Shown here: positions 6,483-14,101 of the stretch, in pieces
Layout of the letters: each line of letters opens with the position of its first letter
Position numbering within the stretch: the stretch's first letter is position 1
Assembly (NCBI GenBank): GCA_023416455.1
Contig: JAEZHQ010000001.1
Coordinates: 1 to 16,632 of the forward strand
Reading direction: 5' to 3'
From: Pseudomonadota bacterium
GTDB taxonomy: Bacteria; Pseudomonadota; Alphaproteobacteria; Azospirillales; Azospirillaceae
Length of the DNA stretch: 16,632 bases
Notes under the pieces: generated by a model
Told to the model about the DNA's origin: nothing
The model's database searches: none
The model's input: the letters and a program-made list of their open reading frames with translations, nothing else
Position numbers and translations under genes: made by a program

Positions 6483-8090
6483 ATGACCGTCCTCAAAAGC
6501 GCGCTCAACCCGCGCTCAGCCGAGTTCCAGACGAACGCCGACGCCATGGCGGCCCTGGTCGCCGACCTGCGGGCGACGGTGGCGACGATCAAGCAGGGGG
6601 GCGGGGCCAAGGCGCGCGACAAGCATCTGGCGCGCGGCAAGCTGCTGCCGCGCGAGCGCATCCGCCATCTGCTCGACGTTGGATCGCCCTTCCTGGAGCT
6701 GTCGCAGCTCGCCGCCCACAAGGTCTACGGGGACGATGTGCCGGCGGCCGGCATCATCACCGGCATCGGCAGCGTGGCCGGCCAGGAATGCATGGTGGTG
6801 GTCAACGACGCCACCGTGAAGGGCGGCACCTACTACCCGCTGACCGTCAAGAAGCACCTGCGCGCCCAGGAGATCGCCCAACAGAACCGTCTGCCCTGCC
6901 TCTATCTGGTGGATTCCGGCGGCGCCAACCTGCCCAACCAGGACGAGGTCTTCCCCGACCGCGACCATTTCGGCCGCATCTTCTTCAACCAGGCCAACAT
7001 GTCGGCGGAGGGGATTCCCCAGGTCGCCGTGGTCATGGGAAGCTGCACGGCCGGCGGCGCCTACGTCCCGGCCATGTCGGACGAGGCGATCATCGTGCGC
7101 AACCAGGGAACCATCTTCCTCGGCGGCCCGCCGCTGGTGAAGGCGGCCACCGGCGAGGTGGTCTCGGCCGAGGATCTGGGCGGCGCCGACGTCCATTCCC
7201 GCACCTCCGGCGTCACCGACCATTACGCCCTCAACGACGCCCATGCGCTGGCCATGGCCCGCAAGGTGGTGGCGAACCTGAACCGCTCCAAGCGCATCGA
7301 CATGGACCTGCGCGAGCCGCAGGAGCCCGCCCACGACCCGCGCGAGCTTTACGGCGTCATCCCCAGCGACGCGCGCAAGCCCTTCGACGTGCGCGAGGTG
7401 ATCGCGCGGGTCGTCGACGGCTCCGTGCTCGACGAGTTCAAGCCGCTCTACGGCACCACGCTGGTCTGCGGCTTCGCCCACATTTTCGGCTACCCGGTCG
7501 GCATCATCGCCAACAACGGCATCCTGTTCAGCGAATCCGCCCTGAAGGGGGCGCATTTCGTCGAGCTGTGCTGCCAGCGGCGCATCCCGCTGGTCTTCCT
7601 CCAGAACATCACCGGCTTCATGGTCGGCCGCAAGTACGAGGCCGGCGGCATCGCCAAGGACGGGGCCAAGCTGGTCACCGCGGTGGCCTGCGCCCGGGTG
7701 CCGAAGTTCACCGTCATCATCGGCGGCAGCTACGGCGCCGGCAACTACGGCATGTGCGGCCGCGCCTATTCGCCCCGCTTCCTGTGGATGTGGCCGAACG
7801 CCCGCATCTCCGTCATGGGCGGCGAGCAGGCGGCCGGCGTGCTGGCCCAGGTCCGCCGCGACGCCCTGGAGGCGCAGGGCCGGTCCTGGCCGGCGGAGGA
7901 GGAGGAAGCCTTCAAGGCCCCGATCCGCCGCCAGTACGAGGAGCAGGGCCATCCCTACTACGCCAGCGCCCGGCTGTGGGACGACGGCATCATCGACCCC
8001 GCCGACACCCGCATGGTGCTGGGCCTCGGCCTGTCCGCCAGTTTGAACGCCCCGGTGGAGAAGACGCCCTTCGGCGTCTTCCGGATGTGA
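6483..8090 (+). CDS. liuB: Methylcrotonyl-CoA carboxylase, carboxyltransferase (beta) subunit
   Basis: The 535-residue carboxyltransferase subunit moves CO2 from carboxybiotin on LiuD to 3-methylcrotonyl-CoA, making 3-methylglutaconyl-CoA. Seen: the MCC-beta hallmark stretch from GGTYYPLTVKKHLRAQEIA through LVDSGGANLPNQDEVFPD, and SCTAGGAYVPAMSDE. A second crotonase-like half has IIANNGILFSESALKGAHF, NITGFMVGRKYEAGGIAKDG and GSYGAGNYGMCGRAY, which form the oxyanion holes. Length matches the family. Start at 6483 with a modest GGGAGA upstream. It begins 52 bases after the acyl-CoA dehydrogenase and is followed after 7 bases by liuC. Geranyl-CoA carboxylase (AtuC) is the closest alternative, but HMG-CoA lyase and isovaleryl-CoA dehydrogenase alongside favour leucine catabolism. 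Confidence 0.95.
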   Translation: MTVLKSALNPRSAEFQTNADAMAALVADLRATVATIKQGGGAKARDKHLARGKLLPRERIRHLLDVGSPFLELSQLAAHKVYGDDVPAAGIITGIGSVAGQECMVVVNDATVKGGTYYPLTVKKHLRAQEIAQQNRLPCLYLVDSGGANLPNQDEVFPDRDHFGRIFFNQANMSAEGIPQVAVVMGSCTAGGAYVPAMSDEAIIVRNQGTIFLGGPPLVKAATGEVVSAEDLGGADVHSRTSGVTDHYALNDAHALAMARKVVANLNRSKRIDMDLREPQEPAHDPRELYGVIPSDARKPFDVREVIARVVDGSVLDEFKPLYGTTLVCGFAHIFGYPVGIIANNGILFSESALKGAHFVELCCQRRIPLVFLQNITGFMVGRKYEAGGIAKDGAKLVTAVACARVPKFTVIIGGSYGAGNYGMCGRAYSPRFLWMWPNARISVMGGEQAAGVLAQVRRDALEAQGRSWPAEEEEAFKAPIRRQYEEQGHPYYASARLWDDGIIDPADTRMVLGLGLSASLNAPVEKTPFGVFRM

Positions 8091-8097
8091 GATCGCC

Positions 8098-8934
8098 ATG
8101 AACCAGAACGACCAGACCGCCGCCCCGACCGCTGCCCCGACCGCCGTCCCGACCGGTGACGTCCTCACCGAGGTCGGCGCCGACGGCATCGCCACCGTCA
8201 CCATGAACCGGGGCGCGCTGCACAACGCCTTCAACGAGGGGGTCATCGCGGCGCTGACCGACGCCTTCCGCAGCGTCGGCTCCGACCCGCGGGTCCGCGT
8301 GGTGCTGCTGCGCGGGGTCGGCAAGAGCTTTTCGGCCGGCGCCGACCTCGGCTGGATGAAGCGGCTGTCCGGCTACGACCACGCGGAGAACGTCGCCGAC
8401 GCCATGGCGCTGGCCACCATGATGCGCACGCTGGACGAATGCCCGAAGCCCACGGTCGCCGTGGTGCAGGGGGCGGCCTTCGGCGGCGGGGTGGGGCTGG
8501 TCTCGGCCTGCGACATCGCCATCGGCGTCGAGACGGCGACCTTCGGCCTGACCGAGGTGCGGCTCGGCATCATCCCGGCGGTCATCAGCCCCTATGTGGT
8601 GGCGGCCATCGGCGAGCGGGCCTGCCGGCGCTATTTCCTGACCGGCGAGCGCTTCTCCGCCGCCGAGGCGCTGCGGATCGGGCTGCTGCACGCGGTGGTT
8701 CCGGCCGACGGGCTGGAGGCGGCGGTGGAGCGGACGGTGGCCGAGCTGCTGGCCAGCGGCCCCGCCGCCCAGGCCGCCGCCAAGGAGCTGATCCGCGCGG
8801 TGGCGCGCCGGCCGCTGGACGAGGCGGTGATGCGCGACACCGCCGAGCGCATCGCCCGCCAGCGGGCCGGCGCCGAAGGGAAGGAGGGCGTCGGCGCCTT
8901 CCTGGAGAAGCGCGATCCGGCCTGGCGGAGCTGA
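8098..8934 (+). CDS. liuC: Methylglutaconyl-CoA hydratase (crotonase family)
   Basis: A 278-residue enoyl-CoA hydratase/isomerase-family protein expected to hydrate 3-methylglutaconyl-CoA to HMG-CoA. Seen: the CoA/oxyanion motif SFSAGADLGWM, AAFGGGVGLVSACDIAIG, and TEVRLGIIPAVISPYVV, which carries the conserved second-site glutamate. The first classical crotonase glutamate (the GGGxEL position) is glycine here, a substitution also shown by LiuC/AtuE-type hydratases as I recall them, so it is probably a subfamily trait rather than a loss. The N-terminus has a short low-complexity Thr/Ala/Pro extension (residues 7-19, encoded by a 12-base repeat) before the fold begins near residue 20. Gaps of 7 and 6 bases to liuB and liuD indicate translational coupling. 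Confidence 0.9.
   Translation: MNQNDQTAAPTAAPTAVPTGDVLTEVGADGIATVTMNRGALHNAFNEGVIAALTDAFRSVGSDPRVRVVLLRGVGKSFSAGADLGWMKRLSGYDHAENVADAMALATMMRTLDECPKPTVAVVQGAAFGGGVGLVSACDIAIGVETATFGLTEVRLGIIPAVISPYVVAAIGERACRRYFLTGERFSAAEALRIGLLHAVVPADGLEAAVERTVAELLASGPAAQAAAKELIRAVARRPLDEAVMRDTAERIARQRAGAEGKEGVGAFLEKRDPAWRS
8116..8151 (+). repeat. 12-bp tandem repeat at the 5' end of liuC
   Basis: Three near-identical copies of ACCGCCGCCCCG (8116-8127, 8128-8139, 8140-8151, with single-base differences) are followed by a partial fourth. They encode TAAP-TAAP-TAVP in the dispensable-looking N-terminal extension of LiuC. The 12-base unit keeps frame, so copy number could vary without breaking the gene. Confidence 0.85.
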
Positions 8935-8940
8935 CCCGAG

Positions 8941-10962
8941 ATGACCCACCCCGTCCTGTTCGACACCATCCTCGTCGCCAACCGCGGTGAGATCGCCTGC
9001 CGGGTCATCCGCACCGCGCGGCGGCTCGGCATCCGCACGGTGGCCGTCCATTCCGAGGCCGACGCCCGCGCCCTGCATGTGGAGATGGCCGACGAGGCGG
9101 TCTGCATCGGCCCGGCGCCGGTCGGGGAGAGCTACCTGCGCGGCGACGCCATCCTGGAGGTCGCCCGGCGGACGGGGGCCCAGGCGATCCATCCCGGCTA
9201 CGGTTTCCTGTCCGAGAACGCGGGCTTCGCCCGGGCCTGCGCCGAGGCCGGGGTGGTCTTCATCGGCCCGCCCGTCGAGGCCATCCGGGTCATGGGCTCC
9301 AAGGCGGAGTCCAAGCGCGTGATGGCGGGCGCCGCGGTGCCGCTGGTCCCGGGCTACCACGGCGAGGCGCAGGACCCGGAGACGCTGGCCGCCGAGGCCG
9401 GGCGCATCGGCTACCCGGTGCTGGTCAAGGCGTCGGCTGGCGGCGGCGGCAAGGGCATGCGCGTGGTCCGCGAGGCCGCCGACCTGGCCGAGGCGGTGGC
9501 CGGCGCCAAGCGCGAGGCCAAGGCCGCCTTCGGCGACGACAGCGTGCTCCTGGAAAAGTATCTGGGCCGGCCGCGCCACGTGGAGATCCAGGTCTTCGCC
9601 GACAGCCACGGCAACGCCGTCTACCTGTTCGAGCGCGACTGCTCGCTCCAGCGCCGCCACCAGAAGGTGATCGAGGAGGCCCCGGCCCCCGACCTGCCCG
9701 ACGAGCTGCGCCGGCGCATGGGCGAGGCGGCGGTGGCGGCGGCCAAGGCGGTCGGCTATGTCGGCGCCGGCACCGTGGAGTTCCTCTACGAGGACGGCGG
9801 CTTCTACTTCATCGAGATGAACACCCGCCTCCAGGTCGAGCATCCGGTGACCGAGATGATCACCGGCCTCGATCTGGTGGAGTGGCAGATCCGGGTGGCC
9901 GCCGGCGCCCCGCTGCCGCTCGCCCAGGAGCGGATCGCCCGGCGCGGCCACGCCTTCGAGGCCCGGCTCTACGCCGAGGATCCGCGGCGCGACTTCCTGC
10001 CGGCCATCGGCCGGCTGGTCCGCCTGCGCCCGCCCGCGGCGAGCGCCCACGTCCGCGTCGACACCGGCGTGCGCGAGGGCGACGAGGTCTCCATGCACTA
10101 CGACCCGATGATCGCCAAGCTGATCGTCTGGGACGAGGACCGCGACAGCGCGCTGCGCCGGCTGCGGGTGGCGCTCGCCGCCTACGAGGTGGTCGGCGTC
10201 ACCACCAACATCGGCTTCCTGGCGGCCATCGCCGCGCACCCGGCCTTCCGCGCCGCGGCGGTCGACACCGGCTTCATCGACCGGCACCGCGCCGATCTGC
10301 TGCCGCCGCCGGCCCCGGTGCCCGACCGCGGGCTGGCCATCGCCGCCCTGGCCATCCTGCTGCGCCGCAACGCGGAGGCGAAGAAGGCCCGGCGCGCCGT
10401 GTCGGACCCCTATTCGCCCTGGCTTTCCGCCGGCGGATGGCGGCTGAACGACGACAACCACCACGACCTGCGCCTGCTCGACGGCGAGGCGCCGCGTGCG
10501 GTCACGCTGCATTTCCGCCCCGACGGCTACGAGATCGAGGTGGAGGGGCGCCCGTCGATCCGCGCCGAGCGGGTGACGCTGGACGGCGAGACGCTGACCG
10601 CCACCATCGACCGCGTGCGCGCCCGCGCCACCGTCGTGTTCCAGGGCTTCGAGCTGACCATCCTGGCGGACGGGGCGGTGTGGCGGCTGCGCCTGGACGA
10701 CCCCTCCGCCCGCGCGGCGGAGCAGGAGGGCGGCGGCGGCCGCCTGACCGCCCCCATGCCGGGCACCGTGCTGCGGGTCCTGGTCGAGGCGGGGCAGGCG
10801 GTGGAGGCGGGGGCGCCGCTGATGCTGCTGGAGGCCATGAAGATGGAGCACACCATCAAGGCGCCGGCCGCCGGCACCGTGTCGGCCGTCCATTTCGCCG
10901 CCGGCGACCAGGTGTCGGAAGGGGTCGACCTGCTGGTGCTCGACGTCGCGGAGGAGGGCTGA
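8941..10962 (+). CDS. liuD: Methylcrotonyl-CoA carboxylase, biotin-carrying (alpha) subunit
   Basis: A 673-residue biotin carboxylase plus biotin carrier subunit. Domains in order: biotin carboxylase N-terminal fold (ILVANRGEIACRVIRTAR, residues about 9-26), ATP-grasp with the glycine-rich loop KASAGGGGKGM starting at Lys163, the catalytic EMNTRLQVEH (Glu292, Arg296), a biotin carboxylase C-terminal domain to about 450, a linker region that joins the LiuB subunit, and a C-terminal biotinyl domain with EAMKMEH, biotin on Lys634. It carboxylates biotin using ATP and bicarbonate and hands CO2 to LiuB. Length is normal for MCC-alpha. It begins 6 bases after liuC and ends 4 bases before liuE. Acetyl/propionyl-CoA carboxylase alpha subunits are related, but the cluster decides the assignment. 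Confidence 0.95.
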   Translation: MTHPVLFDTILVANRGEIACRVIRTARRLGIRTVAVHSEADARALHVEMADEAVCIGPAPVGESYLRGDAILEVARRTGAQAIHPGYGFLSENAGFARACAEAGVVFIGPPVEAIRVMGSKAESKRVMAGAAVPLVPGYHGEAQDPETLAAEAGRIGYPVLVKASAGGGGKGMRVVREAADLAEAVAGAKREAKAAFGDDSVLLEKYLGRPRHVEIQVFADSHGNAVYLFERDCSLQRRHQKVIEEAPAPDLPDELRRRMGEAAVAAAKAVGYVGAGTVEFLYEDGGFYFIEMNTRLQVEHPVTEMITGLDLVEWQIRVAAGAPLPLAQERIARRGHAFEARLYAEDPRRDFLPAIGRLVRLRPPAASAHVRVDTGVREGDEVSMHYDPMIAKLIVWDEDRDSALRRLRVALAAYEVVGVTTNIGFLAAIAAHPAFRAAAVDTGFIDRHRADLLPPPAPVPDRGLAIAALAILLRRNAEAKKARRAVSDPYSPWLSAGGWRLNDDNHHDLRLLDGEAPRAVTLHFRPDGYEIEVEGRPSIRAERVTLDGETLTATIDRVRARATVVFQGFELTILADGAVWRLRLDDPSARAAEQEGGGGRLTAPMPGTVLRVLVEAGQAVEAGAPLMLLEAMKMEHTIKAPAAGTVSAVHFAAGDQVSEGVDLLVLDVAEEG

Positions 10963-10966
10963 CGCC

Positions 10967-11866
10967 ATGAGGTTGCCGAAGAACGTCCGGATGGTGGAGG
11001 TGGGGCCGCGCGACGGCCTCCAGAACGAGAAGCGGGTGGTCCCGACCGCGGTCAAGATCGGGCTGATCGACCGGCTGGGCGAGGCCGGCCTGACCGCCAT
11101 CGAGGCGGGCAGCTTCGTCTCGCCCAAATGGGTGCCGCAGATGGCCGACACCCCGGAGGTCTTCGCCGGCATCCGGCGACGGCCGGGCGTGCGCTACGCC
11201 GCCCTGACCCCCAACGCCAAGGGGCTTGAGGGGGCGCTGGCCGCCGGCGCCGACGAGGTGGCGGTGTTCGCCGCCGCCTCGGAGAGCTTCAGCCGCACCA
11301 ACATCAACTGCTCCATCGCCGAGAGCCTGGAGCGCTTCGCGCCGGTGATGGCGGGGGCCAGGGCCGCCGGCCTGCCGGTGCGCGGCTACGTCTCCTGCGT
11401 GCTGGGCTGCCCCTACGAGGGCGACATCGCGCCGGACGCGGTGGCCGAGGTGGCGGGCCGGCTGCTCGACATGGGCTGCTGGGAGATCTCGCTCGGCGAC
11501 ACCATCGGAACCGGCACGCCGGGCAAGGCGCAGGCGATGATCGCGGCGGTGGCCGGGCGGGTGCCGCTGGAGCGCATCGCCGTGCATTTCCATGACACCT
11601 ACGGTCAGGCCCTGGCCAACATCCTGGCGGCGCTGGAGATGGGGGTGGCGGTGGTGGACAGCTCGGTCGCCGGGCTCGGCGGCTGCCCCTACGCCAAGGG
11701 GGCGTCGGGAAACGTGGCCAGCGAGGACGTTCTCTATATGCTGGACGGGCTGGGCATCGGGACCGGCGTGGATCTCGACCGGCTGGTGGCGGCCGGCGCC
11801 TACATCGGCGAGGCCCTGGAGCGGCCGACGGCCTCCAGGGTCGCCCGCGCCCGCGGTTGCGCCTGA
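10967..11866 (+). CDS. liuE: Hydroxymethylglutaryl-CoA lyase
   Basis: A 299-residue TIM-barrel HMG-CoA lyase that cleaves HMG-CoA to acetyl-CoA and acetoacetate, ending the leucine pathway. Seen: VGPRDGLQNEKR (Arg15 and Asp16, catalytic arginine and metal ligand), the metal-binding HFHDTYGQ, and the flexible-loop cysteine Cys240 in GLGGCPYAKGASGNVASED. All catalytic elements are present and the length is typical of bacterial enzymes. The start codon comes four bases after the liuD stop, so translation is probably coupled. The acetoacetate produced would need a CoA-transferase or acetoacetyl-CoA synthetase, neither of which is in the window, before the upstream thiolase can use it. Confidence 0.96.
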   Translation: MRLPKNVRMVEVGPRDGLQNEKRVVPTAVKIGLIDRLGEAGLTAIEAGSFVSPKWVPQMADTPEVFAGIRRRPGVRYAALTPNAKGLEGALAAGADEVAVFAAASESFSRTNINCSIAESLERFAPVMAGARAAGLPVRGYVSCVLGCPYEGDIAPDAVAEVAGRLLDMGCWEISLGDTIGTGTPGKAQAMIAAVAGRVPLERIAVHFHDTYGQALANILAALEMGVAVVDSSVAGLGGCPYAKGASGNVASEDVLYMLDGLGIGTGVDLDRLVAAGAYIGEALERPTASRVARARGCA

Positions 11867-11904
11867 AGCGGCCGGCGCGGCGAAGAAAAAGGGAAGGAGC
11901 TTCC

Positions 11905-12735
11905 ATGGGCTACACGAACCTGCTGGTGCATCTGGACGAAAGCGAGCGCTGCGCCGAGCGCCTGGGTCTGGCCCTGGCCATGGCGCGGCACCATGGTGCG
12001 GCGCTGACCGGCCTGTTCGCGCAGAGCGAGACGTCGGGCGTCGGCATCGTCGCCCGCCGCGCCAGCCCGTCGCTCGCCGGGGCGGCGGAGCGGGTGAGGG
12101 AGAGCTTCGAGGCGCAGGCGGCGGCGGCCGGCGTGGCGGCGCGCTGGTGGCGGCTCAGCCACGGCGAGTATGGCCATGTGATCGCCGAGACGGTGATCTG
12201 CTGCCGCTACGTCGACCTCGCCGTGTTCGGCCAGTTCGACCCCAACGGCGACAACCGCGTGCCCCAGGACCTGATCGAGGAGGTGGTGCTGAACGCTGGC
12301 CGGCCGATCCTGGTGGTGCCCTACGCCGGCCGCTTCCCGCGCGTCGCCGAGCGCCCGGTGATCGCCTGGAACGGCAGCCGCGAGGCCGCCCGCGCGGTCA
12401 ACGACGCGCTGCCGCTGCTCCAGCAGGCCCAGTCGGTCCTGCTGCTCGCCCTGCACGGCCAGCCGGGGGCGGGGGAGGGCGGCGACGTTCCCCAGGTCGA
12501 CATACGCGAGCATCTGGCCAGCCACGGCGTCCAGGTCATCCAGGAGCGCATGACCATCACCAGCATGCTGCCCATGGACGCGGTGCTGTCGCGCGCCTCC
12601 GACCATGGCGCCGACCTGCTGGTGATGGGCGGGTTCGGCGGCTACGGCGCCTCGCTGTTCCCGCTGTTCGGCCGCGGCAGCAACACCCGCCACATCCTGC
12701 GGCAGATGACTCTGCCCGTCCTGCTGTCGCACTGA
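11905..12735 (+). CDS. Universal stress protein with two Usp domains
   Basis: A 276-residue protein made of two UspA-type domains, about residues 1-140 and 145-276. The first opens with NLLVHLDESERCAERLGLAL; the second opens with RPVIAWNGSREAARAV. The second carries a complete nucleotide-binding motif of the G-2x-G-9x-G-S type in GGYGASLFPLFGRGSN, so ATP binding is likely there; the first lacks an obvious one. Known for the family: cytoplasmic stress-tolerance proteins of poorly defined biochemistry. The ATG at 11905 follows a strong GGGAAGGAG and gives the family-typical start; it lies 38 bases after liuE. Its place between liuE and an HSD10-like dehydrogenase implies co-expression with branched-chain catabolism, but no metabolic role is shown. 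Confidence 0.9.
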   Translation: MGYTNLLVHLDESERCAERLGLALAMARHHGAALTGLFAQSETSGVGIVARRASPSLAGAAERVRESFEAQAAAAGVAARWWRLSHGEYGHVIAETVICCRYVDLAVFGQFDPNGDNRVPQDLIEEVVLNAGRPILVVPYAGRFPRVAERPVIAWNGSREAARAVNDALPLLQQAQSVLLLALHGQPGAGEGGDVPQVDIREHLASHGVQVIQERMTITSMLPMDAVLSRASDHGADLLVMGGFGGYGASLFPLFGRGSNTRHILRQMTLPVLLSH

Positions 12736-12749
12736 CGCGCAGCCACGGC

Positions 12750-12781
12750 GCAACCGGCCAAGCAACCGGCCAAGCAACCAA
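12750..12781 (+). repeat. 12-bp tandem repeat between the stress-protein and SDR genes
   Basis: GCAACCGGCCAA occurs at 12750-12761 and 12762-12773, followed by a partial GCAACCAA copy to 12781. It lies in the 91-base gap between stop and start and has no coding role I can see. A slippage-prone spacer is the simplest reading. Confidence 0.85.
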
Positions 12782-12826
12782 GAAACCAATTCCGACCATC
12801 CAGCCAGGGACATCAGGGGAAGCAGC

Positions 12827-13588
12827 ATGCAGATCAACGGTCAGGCCGCCATCGTCACCGGCGGGGCATCCGGCATGGGGGCGGACACCGCCCGCCACCT
12901 CGCCAAGCTCGGCGCCAAGGTCACCGTCCTCGACATGAACGAGGCGGCGGTCAAGCAGGTCGCCCAGGAGATCGGCGGCCTCGGCCTCGTCTGCGACGTG
13001 TCGGACGCCGCCTCGGCCGAGCGCGCCTTCGCCGAGGCCCGCGCCGCCCACGGCCCGGCCCGCATCGCGGTCAACTGCGCGGGCGTCGCGCCGGCGCAGC
13101 GCATCGTCGGCCGCGACGGGCCGATGCCGCTCGACAACTTCCGCCGGGTGATCGAGATCAACCTGATCGGCACCTTCAACATCCTGCGGCTGGCCGCGGC
13201 CGACATGGGCACGCTCGACCTGCTGGAGTGCGGGGAGCGCGGCGTCATCATCAACACCGCCTCGGTCGCCGCCTACGAGGGCCAGGTCGGGCAGGCCGCC
13301 TATGCCTCCTCCAAGGGCGGCGTGGTGGCCCTGACCATCTGCGCCGCGCGCGACCTCGCCCGCTCGGCCATCCGCGTGATGACCATCGCCCCCGGCCTGA
13401 TCGGCACGCCGATGCTGCTGAACATGCCGCAGGAGGTGCAGGACAGCCTCGCCGCCTCCGTGCCCTTCCCCAAGCGCTTCGGCCGCCCCGAGGAGTACGC
13501 CCGCCTCGTCCAGCACATCCTCGAAAATGAGATGCTGAACGGCGACGTCATCCGCCTGGACGGTGCCATCCGCATGGCGCCGCAGTAA
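12827..13588 (+). CDS. HSD10-like short-chain 3-hydroxyacyl-CoA dehydrogenase
   Basis: A classical SDR of 253 residues resembling 17-beta-hydroxysteroid dehydrogenase type 10, which oxidises 3-hydroxy-2-methylbutyryl-CoA and short 3-hydroxyacyl-CoAs with NAD. Seen: the Rossmann motif TGGASGMG (residues 11-18), VNCAGVAPA, catalytic Ser146 in NTASVAAYEGQ, Tyr159 and Lys163 in AAYASSKGG, and IAPGLIGTPML after the active site, all in the expected order. The HSD10-like features are the NCAGVAPA and PGLIGTPML stretches and the ending NGDVIRLDGAIRM. AGGGGAAG at 12815-12822 supports the start. With the second acyl-CoA dehydrogenase and thiolase it would complete most of an isoleucine branch. It is the last gene before a strong terminator. 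Confidence 0.9.
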   Translation: MQINGQAAIVTGGASGMGADTARHLAKLGAKVTVLDMNEAAVKQVAQEIGGLGLVCDVSDAASAERAFAEARAAHGPARIAVNCAGVAPAQRIVGRDGPMPLDNFRRVIEINLIGTFNILRLAAADMGTLDLLECGERGVIINTASVAAYEGQVGQAAYASSKGGVVALTICAARDLARSAIRVMTIAPGLIGTPMLLNMPQEVQDSLAASVPFPKRFGRPEEYARLVQHILENEMLNGDVIRLDGAIRMAPQ

Positions 13589-13625
13589 TAGAATCAATAG
13601 GTTAGAGCCGTCTTTCTGGTTCCGG

Positions 13626-13655
13626 AAACGGCCCCGACGGGGCCGTTTCGCGTTT
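13626..13655 (+). terminator. Rho-independent terminator closing the catabolic cluster
   Basis: A perfect 10-bp stem (AAACGGCCCC at 13626-13635, GGGGCCGTTT at 13639-13648) with the three-base loop GAC is followed by CGCGTTT. An overlapping alternative stem (CCGGAAACG at 13622-13630 with CGTTTCCGG at 13651-13659) could form instead. It lies 37 bases after the SDR stop. The A-run on the left arm means it may also work on the opposite strand. Confidence 0.9.
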
Positions 13656-13767
13656 CCGGGCAATATTCAGGTCAGCCCTCGCTTACCGCACACCGTGGAT
13701 CGCCGCAGGAGATCGAGCCAAGCCAAAAAACCAGTCCGAAAACTGAATTCGCCAGCTGCCCAAATCC

Positions 13768-13786
13768 GAAATATGGACTATATTTC
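13768..13786. promoter_or_regulatory. Palindromic operator/promoter of the DUF4160-DUF2442 cassette
   Basis: GAAATAT (13768-13774), spacer GGACT, ATATTTC (13780-13786) form a perfect 7-bp inverted repeat in a noticeably AT-rich stretch of a GC-rich genome. A -10-like TATATT lies within it at 13779-13784, which would start RNA near 13791, only about 17 bases before the DUF4160 ATG. No good -35 is visible. The helix-turn-helix protein encoded second in the cassette is the obvious candidate to bind here, by analogy with self-regulating toxin-antitoxin-type operons; that is inference. Confidence 0.5.
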
Positions 13787-13807
13787 TTTCGTCAACAGGG
13801 CGCGACG

Positions 13808-14101
13808 ATGGGCAAGCTGCTGGCGGGATCGAACTGGTTTCTGGCGGTGCGGATCAGGGAGCATTTCCCCGTCCACTTCCACTTCCACTTCCACTTCCAC
13901 TTCCACTTCACCGGCCCGGACTTCGCGGCGATGGTTGACGCCGAAACCCTGAAGATCATCGAAGGCGACATGCCCCGCGCGGTGGCGCGCGAGGTCATGG
14001 AGTGGGCGCAGGCGAACCGCGCCGTCGTGATCGCCGAGTGGAACAGGTGCAACCCGGACCTCCAGTACACCTCCAAGGCGAAGGAGCAGCCCGATGAATG
14101 A
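13808..14101 (+). CDS. DUF4160-domain protein with an expanded His-Phe repeat
   Basis: A small protein of 97 residues. The frame WFLAVRIREHFP-V-HFH...TGPDFAAMVDAETLKII followed by EVMEWAQANRAVVIAEWNRCN matches the DUF4160 layout as I recall it: strand, a PPHFH-like histidine motif, strands, then a helix with EWA...H/NR and an EWN end. The function of DUF4160 is not established; it is commonly found beside DUF2442, and the pair has been considered toxin-antitoxin-like. Odd feature: residues 23-34 are (HF)6 where the family normally has about one HFH, encoded by six perfect hexanucleotide copies. The start has a weak AGGG at 13797-13800 and a short presumed leader. The 3' end overlaps the next gene by 8 bases. 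Whether the expanded protein still folds is unknown. Confidence 0.75.
   Translation: MGKLLAGSNWFLAVRIREHFPVHFHFHFHFHFHFTGPDFAAMVDAETLKIIEGDMPRAVAREVMEWAQANRAVVIAEWNRCNPDLQYTSKAKEQPDE
13874..13909 (+). repeat. Hexanucleotide microsatellite (CACTTC)6 inside the DUF4160 gene
   Basis: Six identical, uninterrupted copies of CACTTC encode (His-Phe)6. The six-base unit preserves frame, so slippage changes repeat length but does not switch the gene off. Absence of any synonymous difference between copies suggests recent expansion. Confidence 0.97.

Noticed and set aside
8515..8530. Loss of the first classical crotonase glutamate in LiuC as evidence of an inactive enzyme
   Set aside because: LiuC/AtuE-type hydratases share this substitution as far as I can recall, and the second glutamate site and CoA-binding motifs are intact, so a pseudo-enzyme claim is not supported.
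7990..11172. A 1060-codon open frame on the minus strand
   Set aside because: It lies antisense to liuC, liuD and liuE, which have full catalytic motifs. The translation is His/Arg/Gly/Asp-rich with no recognisable domain, as expected for an antisense frame of GC-rich codons.
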